From assembly GCF_006782915.1 (NCBI RefSeq), contig NZ_VCNP01000010.1:310001-374000 (forward strand): 64,000 nucleotides of DNA. The letters run 5' to 3'. The DNA comes from Streptomyces calvus. Its GTDB lineage: Bacteria > Actinomycetota > Actinomycetes > Streptomycetales > Streptomycetaceae. This document shows, one piece after another, positions 35,796 to 43,972 of this stretch. Below the pieces are notes generated by a model. That model was not told where the DNA came from. It saw only the letters and a program-made list of their open reading frames with translations, and did not search any database. How positions within the stretch are numbered: position 1 is the first letter of the stretch; each line of letters starts with the position of its first letter. Both the position numbers and the translations under genes were made by a program.

Positions 35796-35899
35796 ACATC
35801 TCGCGCGGGCGAGTAACACTACGGCAGCCGGAAAACGCTGAGATGCACAGGGCCCGCAGTCCGCCCGCCCGAATACGCGAACGCTCAGATTGGATTCCC

Positions 35900-36259
35900 G
35901 TGAGCCATATCGACCCGAACCCCGGGCAGTACACCCACGACGACCGACCCCAGCCCGACCCGTACCGCCACGAGCGGCGCCGGTCGACCGCCCGGCGGAC
36001 CGCGCTGACCGTGCAGACCGTCGCCGACGTCGCGGCGGGCGTACTGGTCCTGTGGATCGCGCTCCACCTGCTCGGCGCCAACGAGACGAATGTCTTCGTG
36101 GAATTCGTGCGCGATTCGGCGGACATTCTGTCCTGGTGGTCACAGGATATTTTCACCATGGACACAGAAGGGCTGCGCGTTCTCCTCAACAACGGTCTGC
36201 CCGCCGTCATTTATCTGGCGGTCGGCCACGGTCTCGCCGCACGGCTGAACCGCGCATGA
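35900..36259 (+). CDS. Small two-helix membrane protein
   Basis: 119 residues from GTG 35900 (VSHIDPNPGQYTHDDRPQPD). A polar, basic N terminus is followed by two hydrophobic segments: about 42-63 (VADVAAGVLVLWIALHLLGA) and about 94-115 (NGLPAVIYLAVGHGLAARL). An in-frame ATG at 35843 would add 19 residues; neither start has a strong ribosome site. The stop overlaps a possible ATG of the next small gene. Function unknown; resembles small conserved Streptomyces membrane proteins. Confidence 0.65.
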   Translation: MSHIDPNPGQYTHDDRPQPDPYRHERRRSTARRTALTVQTVADVAAGVLVLWIALHLLGANETNVFVEFVRDSADILSWWSQDIFTMDTEGLRVLLNNGLPAVIYLAVGHGLAARLNRA

Positions 36260-36297
36260 CCGTGCCCCGTACGAATCCCCCACGAAGGACCCACCCC

Positions 36298-36468
36298 GTG
36301 ACTTCCTTTTCCTCCTCCGACGAGCAACTGCCCGTCTACGACAGCCTGGTGCGCGAGCGCGGCGACGTCGTGGCCGAGGCCCGCGAGGTGTCCGAGCGGA
36401 CGCAGCACGAGGCCCGGCAGGCGCTGGACGGCGTCCTCGTCGGCCGGCCGCGCCCGGTGTCCCGCTGA
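36298..36468 (+). CDS. Small hypothetical protein, 56 aa
   Basis: 56 residues from GTG 36298 (VTSFSSSDEQLPVYDSLVRE), with AAGGA about 9 nt upstream. An alternative ATG at 36256 overlaps the preceding stop (ATGA) and adds 14 residues. One charged amphipathic helix (ERGDVVAEAREVSERTQHEA) with heptad-like spacing ends in a basic tail. Probably co-transcribed with the membrane protein. Function unknown. Confidence 0.6.
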   Translation: MTSFSSSDEQLPVYDSLVRERGDVVAEAREVSERTQHEARQALDGVLVGRPRPVSR

Positions 36469-36517
36469 GTCCGTACGGCCCGATTGCCCCGCGTCGGCGG
36501 GGGCACTCGGTGCAACT

Positions 36518-37453
36518 GTGTACGGACGAGAAGGCGCGGGACCCCGCCGGGTCCTGCTGACCGGGTGGTTCAGCTTCCGCGACGGGGAGGCGACCGCCGG
36601 GGACGTGCTGGCGCTGCGCCGGGTGGAGCAGGTGCTCGGGGCGGCCGGTATGCCCTACGACGTCGTGTGGAGCCCGGGTTTCCGGCCGCACGCCCTGCAC
36701 TTCGCCGAGGTGCGGCCCGCCGACTACTCCCACCTGGTGTTCGTGTGCGGGCCGCTGCACGGGCCGCAGATCGAGGAGCTGCACCGGCGCTTCGCGCACT
36801 GTGTGCGGATCGCCGTGGGGACGTCGGTGATCGATCCCGGTGACGCGGCCGTGACCGGTTTCCACCGGGTGCTGGCGCGGGACGCGCCCGGCGGCACGCC
36901 GACGGAGGACCTCGCGGCCCGCGCCCCGGCGGTGCCCGCGCGGCCCGTGGTCGGAGTGATCCTCACCCACGGGCAGCACGAGTACGGGCCGCTGCGCCGG
37001 CACGGTGAGGTCGCCCGTCTGGTGACGCGCTGGCTGGCGGGCAAGGACTGCGCGCGGCTGGAACTGGAGACGCGGCTGGACACCCGGGACTGGCACCTGA
37101 GCGCGACACCGGCCCAGGTGCAGTCGGTGCTGGCCCGTCTGGACCTGGTCGTCACCGACCGGCTGCACGGGCTCGTCCTCGCGCTGCGGGTCGGCACGCC
37201 GGTGCTGGCGGTGGACCCGGTGGCGGGCGGCGCGAAGGTGACCGCGCAGGCCAGGGCCTGCGGCTGGCCCGCGCTGCTGGCCGCCGACCAGGTGGACGCG
37301 CGCCGGCTGGAGCGGTGGTGGGACTGGTGCCTGACCTCCGGCCGGGTCGCGGCGCGGCAGGTCCGCGACTCCTTCCGCGAGGGCCGGGTGCCGGACGGCG
37401 CGGACCGGCTGCTGGAGGCGCTGGCACCGCCCGGTTCGTCATCGGCTCCGTAA
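36518..37453 (+). CDS. Polysaccharide pyruvyl transferase-family protein
   Basis: 311 residues from GTG 36518. The family pattern is an N-terminal strand (RRVLLTGWFSFRDGEATAGD) followed by a Rossmann-like fold, a central VVGVILTHGQHEYGPLRRHG, and the diagnostic DLVVTDRLHGLVLALRVGTP with TDRLHG near residue 207. Adds ketal pyruvate to surface glycans in characterised members. It points toward, but is convergent with, the heptose/glycosyltransferase operon, so a role in the same surface glycan is plausible. Confidence 0.85.
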   Translation: MYGREGAGPRRVLLTGWFSFRDGEATAGDVLALRRVEQVLGAAGMPYDVVWSPGFRPHALHFAEVRPADYSHLVFVCGPLHGPQIEELHRRFAHCVRIAVGTSVIDPGDAAVTGFHRVLARDAPGGTPTEDLAARAPAVPARPVVGVILTHGQHEYGPLRRHGEVARLVTRWLAGKDCARLELETRLDTRDWHLSATPAQVQSVLARLDLVVTDRLHGLVLALRVGTPVLAVDPVAGGAKVTAQARACGWPALLAADQVDARRLERWWDWCLTSGRVAARQVRDSFREGRVPDGADRLLEALAPPGSSSAP

Positions 37454-37962
37454 GGGACCGCCCCGGCAGCAGGTGGTCGTCGTGCCCGAACCGGAGCCAC
37501 CCGGCACGACGACCCCCACACAGCCCGTCCGGGCCCATCGCAGCAGCGTCCCGCGCAGCCCATCCGGCACCCCCCGGTACGCCCCCCCCCACGCAGCACG
37601 TCCGGCACCGCCCTGCACGGCCCACGCAGCCCGTCCCGGCACCACCCTGCCCGGCCCGCGCACCCCGTCCGGGTCCGTCCAACACGGCAGCCCGTCCGGG
37701 CACCGCCCTGCACGTCCCCGCGCACCCCGTCCGGGTCCGTCCAACACTGTCCCGCGCTGCCCGTCCGGGCCCGTCGCAGCACCGTCCCGCGCAGCCCGGC
37801 ACGGCCCGCGCGGCCCGTCCCAGCACCGCCCTGCACGCCCCCCGAGCACCCCCTCCGGTCCCCTCACAGCACTGTCCCGCGCACCCCCTCCGGGCCCGCC
37901 CGCACCTGTGCTGCCGTCGTCCGGCTGCGGCGCCGGTGCGGCCCGTCCGTCCGTGCCGGCGG
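37454..37962. repeat. Gene-free degenerate repeat region
   Basis: 509 bp of C-rich sequence between convergent genes. A 29-bp segment CGCGCACCCCGTCCGGGTCC... is exact at 37657-37685 and 37719-37747 (62-bp offset), with several diverged copies of the same CCGTCCGGGCCCGTC core up to about 37910. Frames are open in several phases because of composition; no gene is supported. Confidence 0.75.
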
Positions 37963-38859
37963 CTACCCGGTGTAGCGGCGGGCGGTGGAGTTGCGCTGGG
38001 CGGGTTCGAGGAGGCGGAGCCGGGACTCGACCTCGTCCGGCAGAACCCGGCGTTCCCGCAGTACCCAGGGCAGCGCGGCGGCCGCCTCGGCGAAGGCGCG
38101 CAGCGAGGCGGTGTCGCGCGGGACGGTGCGCGCCAGGTCGAGGGTGCGGCGCAGGGCGGGGCCGGCCGGGCGGCGCAGCCAGGTGAACCAGAGGGTGTTG
38201 CGGATGCCGTGCACCCGGCGCAGGGTGGCGTCCCGCACCGGTGACGCCTGGTGGTGGATGGTCAGGTGGTCGGCGTAGGTGAGCCACCAGCCGTCGGCCG
38301 CCAGGTCGGCGGCGAGCAGCTCCTCCTCGCCGCCGAGCCACAGCCGCGGGTGGAAGCCGCCGGCCGTGCGGAAGGCGTCGGTGCGCAGCACGGTCGCGGC
38401 GGCCAGGAAGGACCCGAGCGCGGGCCCGGGCAGCCAGTCGGGCCCCGGCACGGGCGAGTCGCGCAGTTCGCGGACGATCGGGTCCTCGGTGCCGTCGGGT
38501 TCGACGATGATCCGCGCGGTGACCGAGCCGAGCGCCGGGTGCCGGTCGAGCAGGTCGGCGGCGCCGGCCAGGGAGCCAGGCGACCACCAGGAGTCGTCGT
38601 CGCAGAAGGCGACGTACGGGGTGCGGACCTCGCGCACGGCGAGGTTGCGGCCGACAGCTCCGAGGTTGCGGCCGGGACGCAGCAACCGGACGCCGGGGTG
38701 GTGGCGGGCGACGGCCTCGGCGGTGCCGTCGGCGGAACCGTTGTCGGTGACGATCACCGGCGGGCGCTCGGGGAGCGCGCCGAGGTGGCCGAGCGTGCGC
38801 AGCAGTTCGGGGCGCCGGTTGTGGGTGATGACGACGACGGTGGTGCGCGGGTCGGTCAT
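37963..38859 (-). CDS. Family 2 glycosyltransferase (copy A)
   Basis: 298 residues, GT-A fold. Nucleotide-binding strand TTVVVITHNRRPELLRTLGH, donor motif VTDNGSADGTAEAV, metal motif in YVAFCDDDSWWSPGSL (about 88-103) and acceptor motif FHPRLWLGGEEELLAADLA. Closely resembles the next gene, so the two look like a tandem duplication. ATG 38859 has GGAGGGG upstream and overlaps the previous stop (ATGA). Last gene of the heptose/glycan operon. Confidence 0.92.
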   Translation of the reverse strand: MTDPRTTVVVITHNRRPELLRTLGHLGALPERPPVIVTDNGSADGTAEAVARHHPGVRLLRPGRNLGAVGRNLAVREVRTPYVAFCDDDSWWSPGSLAGAADLLDRHPALGSVTARIIVEPDGTEDPIVRELRDSPVPGPDWLPGPALGSFLAAATVLRTDAFRTAGGFHPRLWLGGEEELLAADLAADGWWLTYADHLTIHHQASPVRDATLRRVHGIRNTLWFTWLRRPAGPALRRTLDLARTVPRDTASLRAFAEAAAALPWVLRERRVLPDEVESRLRLLEPAQRNSTARRYTG

Positions 38860-39725
38860 GCGGACGTCCCCTCCAGCAGGCGGGCGGCCCGTTCCACGTG
38901 CGGGGGCAGCGGCCTGCGTTCGCGCAGGGCGGCCGGCAGCCGGGTGAGGGCCTCCCGGAGGGCGCGCCGGGCGTGCTCGTCGCCGCGCGCCTCGGCGGCG
39001 AGGGCGCCGGTGCGGGCCAGGGCGTAGGGCACGGGCCGGCGCAGCCAGGCGGTCAGGACCGCGTTGCGGCGCTGGAGCGCCGGGCGGCCGGTGCGGGCGG
39101 CGGGGGCCGGGTGGTGGTGGGCGACCACGTCGGGGCAGTGGGTGACGCCCCAGCCGCGCGCGGCGAGGTCGTAGGCGAGGAGGGTCTCCTCGCCGCCGAA
39201 GAACAGCAGCCGGTGGAAGCCGCCGGCGTCGAGGTGGGCGCGGCGGCGGACGACGGCGCCGCAGGCGAGGAAGCCGAGGACCTGGGTGCCCGGCAGGTCG
39301 GTGGCCGGGCCGAGCGGGGAGGCGGCGAGGACGTCGTTGAGCGGGTCGGGTTCGGCGGCGGGGCCGACGAGGGTGCGGGCGGCGATCAGGCCGAGCCTGG
39401 GATGGGCGTCGAACAGGTCGGCGGCCCGGGCGAGGGCGCCGGGCGCCCACCAGGAGTCGTCGTCGCTGAACGCCACGTACGGGGTGTCGAGGGCGCGGGC
39501 GCCGTGGTTGCGGGCGAGGGCGCCGTGGTTGACGGGCAGTGCCAGGACGCGCACGTCGGGGAAGTCGCGGGCGAGCATGGCGCGGGTGCCGTCGGTGGAG
39601 GCGTTGTCGGCGACGAGGATCTCGGGCCGCTCGGGCAGGGCCGTCAGGTGCCGCAGGGTGACGGCGAGGCGGTCGCGGCGGTTCCGGGTGGCGATGACGA
39701 CGCCGGTGCGGCGGGGGTCCGTCAT
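38856..39725 (-). CDS. Family 2 glycosyltransferase (copy B)
   Basis: 289 residues. TGVVIATRNRRDRLAVTLRH, LVADNASTDGTRAM, the DDD metal site in YVAFSDDDSWWAPGALARA, and FHRLLFFGGEETLLAYDLAA. Parallel to copy A over its whole length. Both flanks overlap neighbours by 4 bases. Confidence 0.92.
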   Translation of the reverse strand: MTDPRRTGVVIATRNRRDRLAVTLRHLTALPERPEILVADNASTDGTRAMLARDFPDVRVLALPVNHGALARNHGARALDTPYVAFSDDDSWWAPGALARAADLFDAHPRLGLIAARTLVGPAAEPDPLNDVLAASPLGPATDLPGTQVLGFLACGAVVRRRAHLDAGGFHRLLFFGGEETLLAYDLAARGWGVTHCPDVVAHHHPAPAARTGRPALQRRNAVLTAWLRRPVPYALARTGALAAEARGDEHARRALREALTRLPAALRERRPLPPHVERAARLLEGTSA

Positions 39726-40768
39726 GGCGCGAGTCCTCCTCCCGTGGCGGTGGGCAGTCGGTGGACGGCGTGCAGGACGTCGGCCGGGGTGATGCGCAGC
39801 AGTGCCGGGTCGGGGTTGCGGCCGTGCGGGTCGCCCTCGGGGCCGTGCCACAGGGCGATGTGGCGCGGGTGTGCGGGCGGGCCCCACCGGCTGGGCGGCA
39901 CCGGGCCGAAGAGGGTGACGGTGGGGGTGGCGTGGGCGACCGCCAGGTGGGCGATGCCGGTGTCGCCGCTGACAACGGCGCGGGCGCCGGCGACGAGGGC
40001 GGAGAGCCGGTCGAAGGGCAGGCCGCCGGCGAAGACGTCCGTGTCGGGCAGGCCGGCCTGTTCGGCCAGGCGCGCCACCAGGTCGCTCTCCGCCGCGCCG
40101 CCGGTGACGACGACCCGTGCGCCGTGCCCGCGCAGCGCGGTCGCGACGGCCGCGTACCGTTCGACCGGCCAGCAGCGGGCCGGCGCGCCGGCGCCGGGGT
40201 GCAGGACGACGGCGCCGGGTGCGGGGGACGGGCCGGGCGGGCGGGGCAGCAGCAGGTCGGCGGGGTCGGCGTCGATGCCGTACGAGGTGAGCAGCCGGCA
40301 CCAGCGGTCCCGTTCGTGTTCCTCGGCGTACCAGGGCGGGCCGTCGATCTCCGGCGTCCCGGGGTGCGCGAACGCCAGCAGGCGCAGCGGGCGCAGCCGC
40401 TGGAGCAGGCGGTGGCTGGGCGGCCCGTTGCCGTGCAGGTCGACGGCGACGTCCGGGGGCGGCCCGGTCCAGTCGAGGGCGGCCGGTACGGCGCGTCCGG
40501 GGGCGGAGGCGGGCAGCAGCCGGTCCACGGCACCGGTCGCCCGGACCACGGGCGTTAGCTCCGCGGGCGCGGCCAGCACGATCTCGTGGCCGGGGAAGCC
40601 GCGTCGCAGGGCGCGCAGCGCGGGCACGCCCGCCAGCAGGTCGCCGAGCCCGAGGGCGCGCAGGGCCAGCACCCGGCCCGGCGTCCGGCCTGGGCCGGCC
40701 GGCGGTGCGGTGGCGGCGGGTGCGGGTGGTGCGGTGGGCGGGAGGGGCCGGGTGCGGGGTGGGGTCAT
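39722..40768 (-). CDS. Family 9 glycosyltransferase (heptosyltransferase-like)
   Basis: 348 residues, GT-B fold of the ADP-heptose:LPS heptosyltransferase family. A Pro-rich N terminus (about 1-30) precedes VLALRALGLGDLLAGVPALR. The C-terminal half has VVLHPGAGAPARCWPVERYA and the donor-site SGDTGIAHLAVAHATPTVTL. Start ATG 40768 (4-base overlap). With the heptose genes in the same operon, a heptosyl donor is the natural substrate. Confidence 0.92.
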   Translation of the reverse strand: MTPPRTRPLPPTAPPAPAATAPPAGPGRTPGRVLALRALGLGDLLAGVPALRALRRGFPGHEIVLAAPAELTPVVRATGAVDRLLPASAPGRAVPAALDWTGPPPDVAVDLHGNGPPSHRLLQRLRPLRLLAFAHPGTPEIDGPPWYAEEHERDRWCRLLTSYGIDADPADLLLPRPPGPSPAPGAVVLHPGAGAPARCWPVERYAAVATALRGHGARVVVTGGAAESDLVARLAEQAGLPDTDVFAGGLPFDRLSALVAGARAVVSGDTGIAHLAVAHATPTVTLFGPVPPSRWGPPAHPRHIALWHGPEGDPHGRNPDPALLRITPADVLHAVHRLPTATGGGLAP

Positions 40769-42177
40769 CGGGTGGGCTCCGCGGCGCGTTCCAGCATGGC
40801 CGTGGAGGAACGGCCGTCGAGGTACGGCAGGAGGACCGCCTGGCCGCCCCATTCCTCCAGGAGGCGGGCCTCGGGCAGGTCGGTGGCGGCGTAGTCGCCG
40901 CCCTTGACCCGGACGTCGGGGCGCAGGTCCGCCAGGAGGCGTGCGGGGGTGTCCTCGTCGAAGACGGCGACGGCGTCGACGCAGGCGAGGGCGCGCAGTA
41001 CGCGCACGCGGTCGGTGAGCGGGCTGACGGGCCGTCCGGCGCGCTTGCGGTGCCGTACCGAGGCGTCGGAGTTGACGCAGACGACCAGGCAGTCGCCGAG
41101 TCCGCGGGCGGTCCGGAGCAGGCCGACGTGTCCGGCGTGCAGCAGGTCGAAGCAGCCGCCGGCGACGACGGTGCCGTGGGCGGTGCGGACGCGTTCCGCG
41201 ACGGCGAACGGGTCGTCGCCGTCTGCGGGCGGAGGCGCGGCGTCCGGGCGGGGCAGGGCGCCCGCGCCGCCCGCGCCGACGAAGCCGCCCGCGCCGACGA
41301 AGCCGGTCGCGGCGGCGAAGCCGGTCGCGGCGGCGAAGCCGGTCGCGGCGGCGAAGCCGGTCGCGGCGGCCTCCCCGACGAGCGCCCCGTCGGCGAGCAG
41401 TCCGGCCGCCGTGGCGGCGAACCGGTCGCCGGCGCCGCAGCTGTCGCCGTGGTGCACGGCGGCGACGGGGACGAGCAGGGGGTGTTCGCCGTAGGAGAGG
41501 AGGGCGCCGCGGGCGTCGAGGGTGACCGCGACGGCGGCGGCCTGCCACTGCCGTACCAGGGCGGCGGCGTCGCGGGCGGCGGCGGCCGGGTCACGGCGCG
41601 GGGTGCCGTCGGCGGGGGCGAGGGGGCGGACCTTCTTCTCGGCCGGGGTGACCAGGCGGGTGCCGGGCGCCGGGGGTCCGCCGCGCGGGTGGGGGTCCCA
41701 AGCCAGCGGCGGGCGGGCGGCCAGTACGTCCCGCAGCCGGTCGGCGGTGCCCCGGCCGTGGTCGGAGACGAGGACGGCGGGCGCGTCCCGCACGGCCGCG
41801 CGGGCCGCTTCGGTGGCCGAGCGGGCCCGCCCGTCGCCGCGGTCCAGGCGGGCCACGGGCCGGTCCGCCGCCGGTACCCGGGTCTGCTCCGGCAGATCGC
41901 CGCTGAGCGGCAGCGGGAGCAGCCGGACCCACGGGTCGAGCAGCCGCTTCAGCTCCCGGCGCGCGGGGTCGTCGCCGACGCCCGCCTCCAGGGTGACGTC
42001 GCGGCCGTCGCGGGCGACGAGGTACGCGGTGAGGGCCGAGCCGCCGGGACGGGTGCGGTCGCCGTGGTCGTCGACGACCGGCACGGGCGTGTCGGGCGCG
42101 AGCCGTTCGGCGCGGCCGGCCAGGTCGCGGTCCAGCAGGGCGTCGCCGACGACCAGGAGGGGTGCCGGGCCCGTCAT
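40765..42177 (-). CDS. Fused heptose-7-phosphate kinase / heptose-1-phosphate adenylyltransferase (HldE-like)
   Basis: 470 residues. The N-terminal ribokinase-fold kinase (about 1-275) has a late GAGD anion hole in HHGDSCGAGDRFAATAAGLL. The C-terminal nucleotidyltransferase (about 330-470) has VVAGGCFDLLHAGHVGLLRT with the HAGH motif, NSDASVRHRKRAGRPVSP and VRVKGGDYAATDLPEARLLE. The linker contains the repeat AAATGF x4 then VGAGG x2, coded by 18-bp tandem repeats (41299-41370). Makes ADP-heptose from heptose 7-phosphate together with the GmhB-type phosphatase encoded at 45911. Overlaps both neighbours. Confidence 0.94.
   Translation of the reverse strand: MTGPAPLLVVGDALLDRDLAGRAERLAPDTPVPVVDDHGDRTRPGGSALTAYLVARDGRDVTLEAGVGDDPARRELKRLLDPWVRLLPLPLSGDLPEQTRVPAADRPVARLDRGDGRARSATEAARAAVRDAPAVLVSDHGRGTADRLRDVLAARPPLAWDPHPRGGPPAPGTRLVTPAEKKVRPLAPADGTPRRDPAAAARDAAALVRQWQAAAVAVTLDARGALLSYGEHPLLVPVAAVHHGDSCGAGDRFAATAAGLLADGALVGEAAATGFAAATGFAAATGFAAATGFVGAGGFVGAGGAGALPRPDAAPPPADGDDPFAVAERVRTAHGTVVAGGCFDLLHAGHVGLLRTARGLGDCLVVCVNSDASVRHRKRAGRPVSPLTDRVRVLRALACVDAVAVFDEDTPARLLADLRPDVRVKGGDYAATDLPEARLLEEWGGQAVLLPYLDGRSSTAMLERAAEPTR
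41299..41370. repeat. 18-bp tandem repeat in the HldE-like linker
   Basis: Four exact copies of GAAGCCGGTCGCGGCGGC at 41299, 41317, 41335 and 41353, preceded by two related units. In-frame (period 18), so copy-number change would alter linker length without a frameshift. Confidence 0.9.
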
Positions 42178-42755
42178 GCCACCTCCCGCTCCAGCACCGC
42201 GTCGGAGGCCGCGCACATCATGTGCACGGCCACCAGGCGGAGTTCCTGCACGGTGGCCGCGGTGGGCGCCTCCGCGCACAGGGCCTCGTCGCTGCCGGCC
42301 GTCAGCGGGTCGGGCGCGGGCCCGGTCAGCGCCCGCACGCGCAGCCCGGCCGCGCGGCCGGCGTCGGCGGCGGACGGCAGGTCGGCGCCGGCGCCGCTGG
42401 TGGACAGCAGCATCAGCACGTCGCCGGGGCGGCCGTGGGCGCGTACCCGGCGGGCGAAGACGGCGTCCACGCCGTAGTCGTCGGCGATGGCGGTGGTGCT
42501 GGAGGTCTCGGCGTGCGGGCCGATCGCGGAGGAGGCGGGCCGGTCGTCGCGGTAGCGGCCGACGAGTTCGGCGGTCAGGTGCTGTGCCTGGGCGGTGCTG
42601 CCGCCGTTGCCCGCGGCCGGCGGCCGGCCGCCGCCGGTGAGCACCCGGGCGAGCTGTGCGCCCCACCGCTCGGTGGCGTGCGCGCAGTCGCGGAACGTCC
42701 GCAGCAGGTCCCGGAGTTCGTCGCCGTGTCCGGTGACGGGCGGGTGCACGGTCAT
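42174..42755 (-). CDS. Sedoheptulose-7-phosphate isomerase-like SIS protein (GmhA-like)
   Basis: 193 residues, SIS domain. AAGNGGSTAQAQHLTAELVG (about 47-66), SSTTAIADDYGVDAVFARRV and VLMLLSTSGAGADLPSAADA match GmhA. Converts sedoheptulose 7-phosphate to D-glycero-D-manno-heptose 7-phosphate, the first committed step. Start ATG 42755 shares one base with the upstream stop (TGATG); stop overlaps the HldE-like start. Confidence 0.92.
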   Translation of the reverse strand: MTVHPPVTGHGDELRDLLRTFRDCAHATERWGAQLARVLTGGGRPPAAGNGGSTAQAQHLTAELVGRYRDDRPASSAIGPHAETSSTTAIADDYGVDAVFARRVRAHGRPGDVLMLLSTSGAGADLPSAADAGRAAGLRVRALTGPAPDPLTAGSDEALCAEAPTAATVQELRLVAVHMMCAASDAVLEREVA

Positions 42756-43972
42756 CAGGCCACCTCCTTCGGGGTCGCGTGGGCGGTCAGGACCTGGCGG
42801 TGCACGGCCTCGACGCCGTCGGCGACGCGGCTCCACGTGTAGTGGGCCAGGACGCGTTCGCGTCCGGCGGTGCCGTAGCGGCGGCGCAGTCCGTCCGCGG
42901 CGAGGAGTTCGCGTACGGCGGCGGCGACCGCGTCGGGGTCCTCGGGCGGGACCAGCCGGCCGGTGGTGCCGTCGGCGACGCTGTCGCGGTGGCCGCCGAC
43001 GTCGGTGGCGACGACCGGCACGGCGCACGCCATCGCCTCCAGCGGCACGATGCCGAACGGCTCGTAGACGGGCGTGCACAGCACCAGGTCGGCGCTGCCG
43101 ATGAGGGCCGGCATGTCGGCGGGGCTCACCGCGCCGAGCAGCCGTACCCGGTCGGCGACGCCGAGCCGGTGCGCGAGGTGCCACAGCCGCCGGGCCTCCG
43201 GGTCGCGGACGAGCCGGTCGGCGGGCGGGCCGCCGGCGATGACGAGTTCGGTGTCCGGGATCCGGGTCAGCGCCCGCACGGCCTGGTCGTAGCCCTTGCG
43301 GCGGACCAGCCGGCCGCAGGCGAGCAGCCGGTGCCGGCGCCGGCGCGCGGGCACGGACGTGCCGTCGGCGCCGGGGTGGAAGTGCGCGGCGTCCACGCCG
43401 CACGGCACGACCGACACCCGCCCGGACGCCACGCCCATCTGGGCGAGTTCGCGGACCTCGTCGGAGCAGGTGGCGAGGACGCGCGCGCAGGTGCTGCCGA
43501 GTTCCCGTTCGATGCGGAGGCGTTCGGGCGGGCTGGTGTCCCGCCAGCCCTGGTGACGGCGCTTGACGGTGCCCAGGGCGTGGTAGGTCTGCACGACCGG
43601 GAGGCCGTGCGGGCGGGCGCCGATCCGGGCGGCCAGGCCGGACATCCAGAAGTGGGCGTGCACGACGTCCGGCGGTTCCCGGTGCCAGGCTCGGGCGAGG
43701 TGGGCGCCGAACGCCAACATGTACGGCAGCAGTTCGTCCTTGGGGACGGACTCGGGCGGTCCGGCGGGCACGTGCTCGACGACCGCGCCGCCGGGCAGCG
43801 GCACCCGGTCGGGCAGCCGGTCCGTGTCACGGCGGGTGTACACCGTGACGCGGTGGCCGCGCCGGGCCAGTTCCTCGCTGAGCCGCGCCACGTACACGTT
43901 CTGGCCGCCGGCGTCGACGCCGCCGAGCGCGGCGAGCGGGCTCGCGTGCTCGGACACCATGGCGATCCTCAT
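42755..43972 (-). CDS. Family 4 glycosyltransferase
   Basis: 405 residues, GT-B fold. N-terminal MRIAMVSEHASPLAALGGVD and AGGQNVYVARLSEELARRGH, then DVVHAHFWMSGLAARIGARP; C-terminal RLLACGRLVRRKGYDQAVRA and YEPFGIVPLEAMACAVPVVA with the Ex7E pair. Close to the D-inositol-3-phosphate/sucrose-synthase-like GT4 branch. ATG 43972 overlaps the preceding stop. Confidence 0.94.
   Translation of the reverse strand: MRIAMVSEHASPLAALGGVDAGGQNVYVARLSEELARRGHRVTVYTRRDTDRLPDRVPLPGGAVVEHVPAGPPESVPKDELLPYMLAFGAHLARAWHREPPDVVHAHFWMSGLAARIGARPHGLPVVQTYHALGTVKRRHQGWRDTSPPERLRIERELGSTCARVLATCSDEVRELAQMGVASGRVSVVPCGVDAAHFHPGADGTSVPARRRRHRLLACGRLVRRKGYDQAVRALTRIPDTELVIAGGPPADRLVRDPEARRLWHLAHRLGVADRVRLLGAVSPADMPALIGSADLVLCTPVYEPFGIVPLEAMACAVPVVATDVGGHRDSVADGTTGRLVPPEDPDAVAAAVRELLAADGLRRRYGTAGRERVLAHYTWSRVADGVEAVHRQVLTAHATPKEVA

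Noticed and set aside
33943-36210. A 755-codon minus-strand open frame over the winged-helix gene
   Set aside because: It is another phase of the same DNA and includes the microsatellite; the 373-residue frame has the family motifs.
37454-37962. Proline/arginine-rich open frames across the C-rich repeats
   Set aside because: Open in several phases on both strands, no ribosome site, and codon-position base use does not favour any phase.
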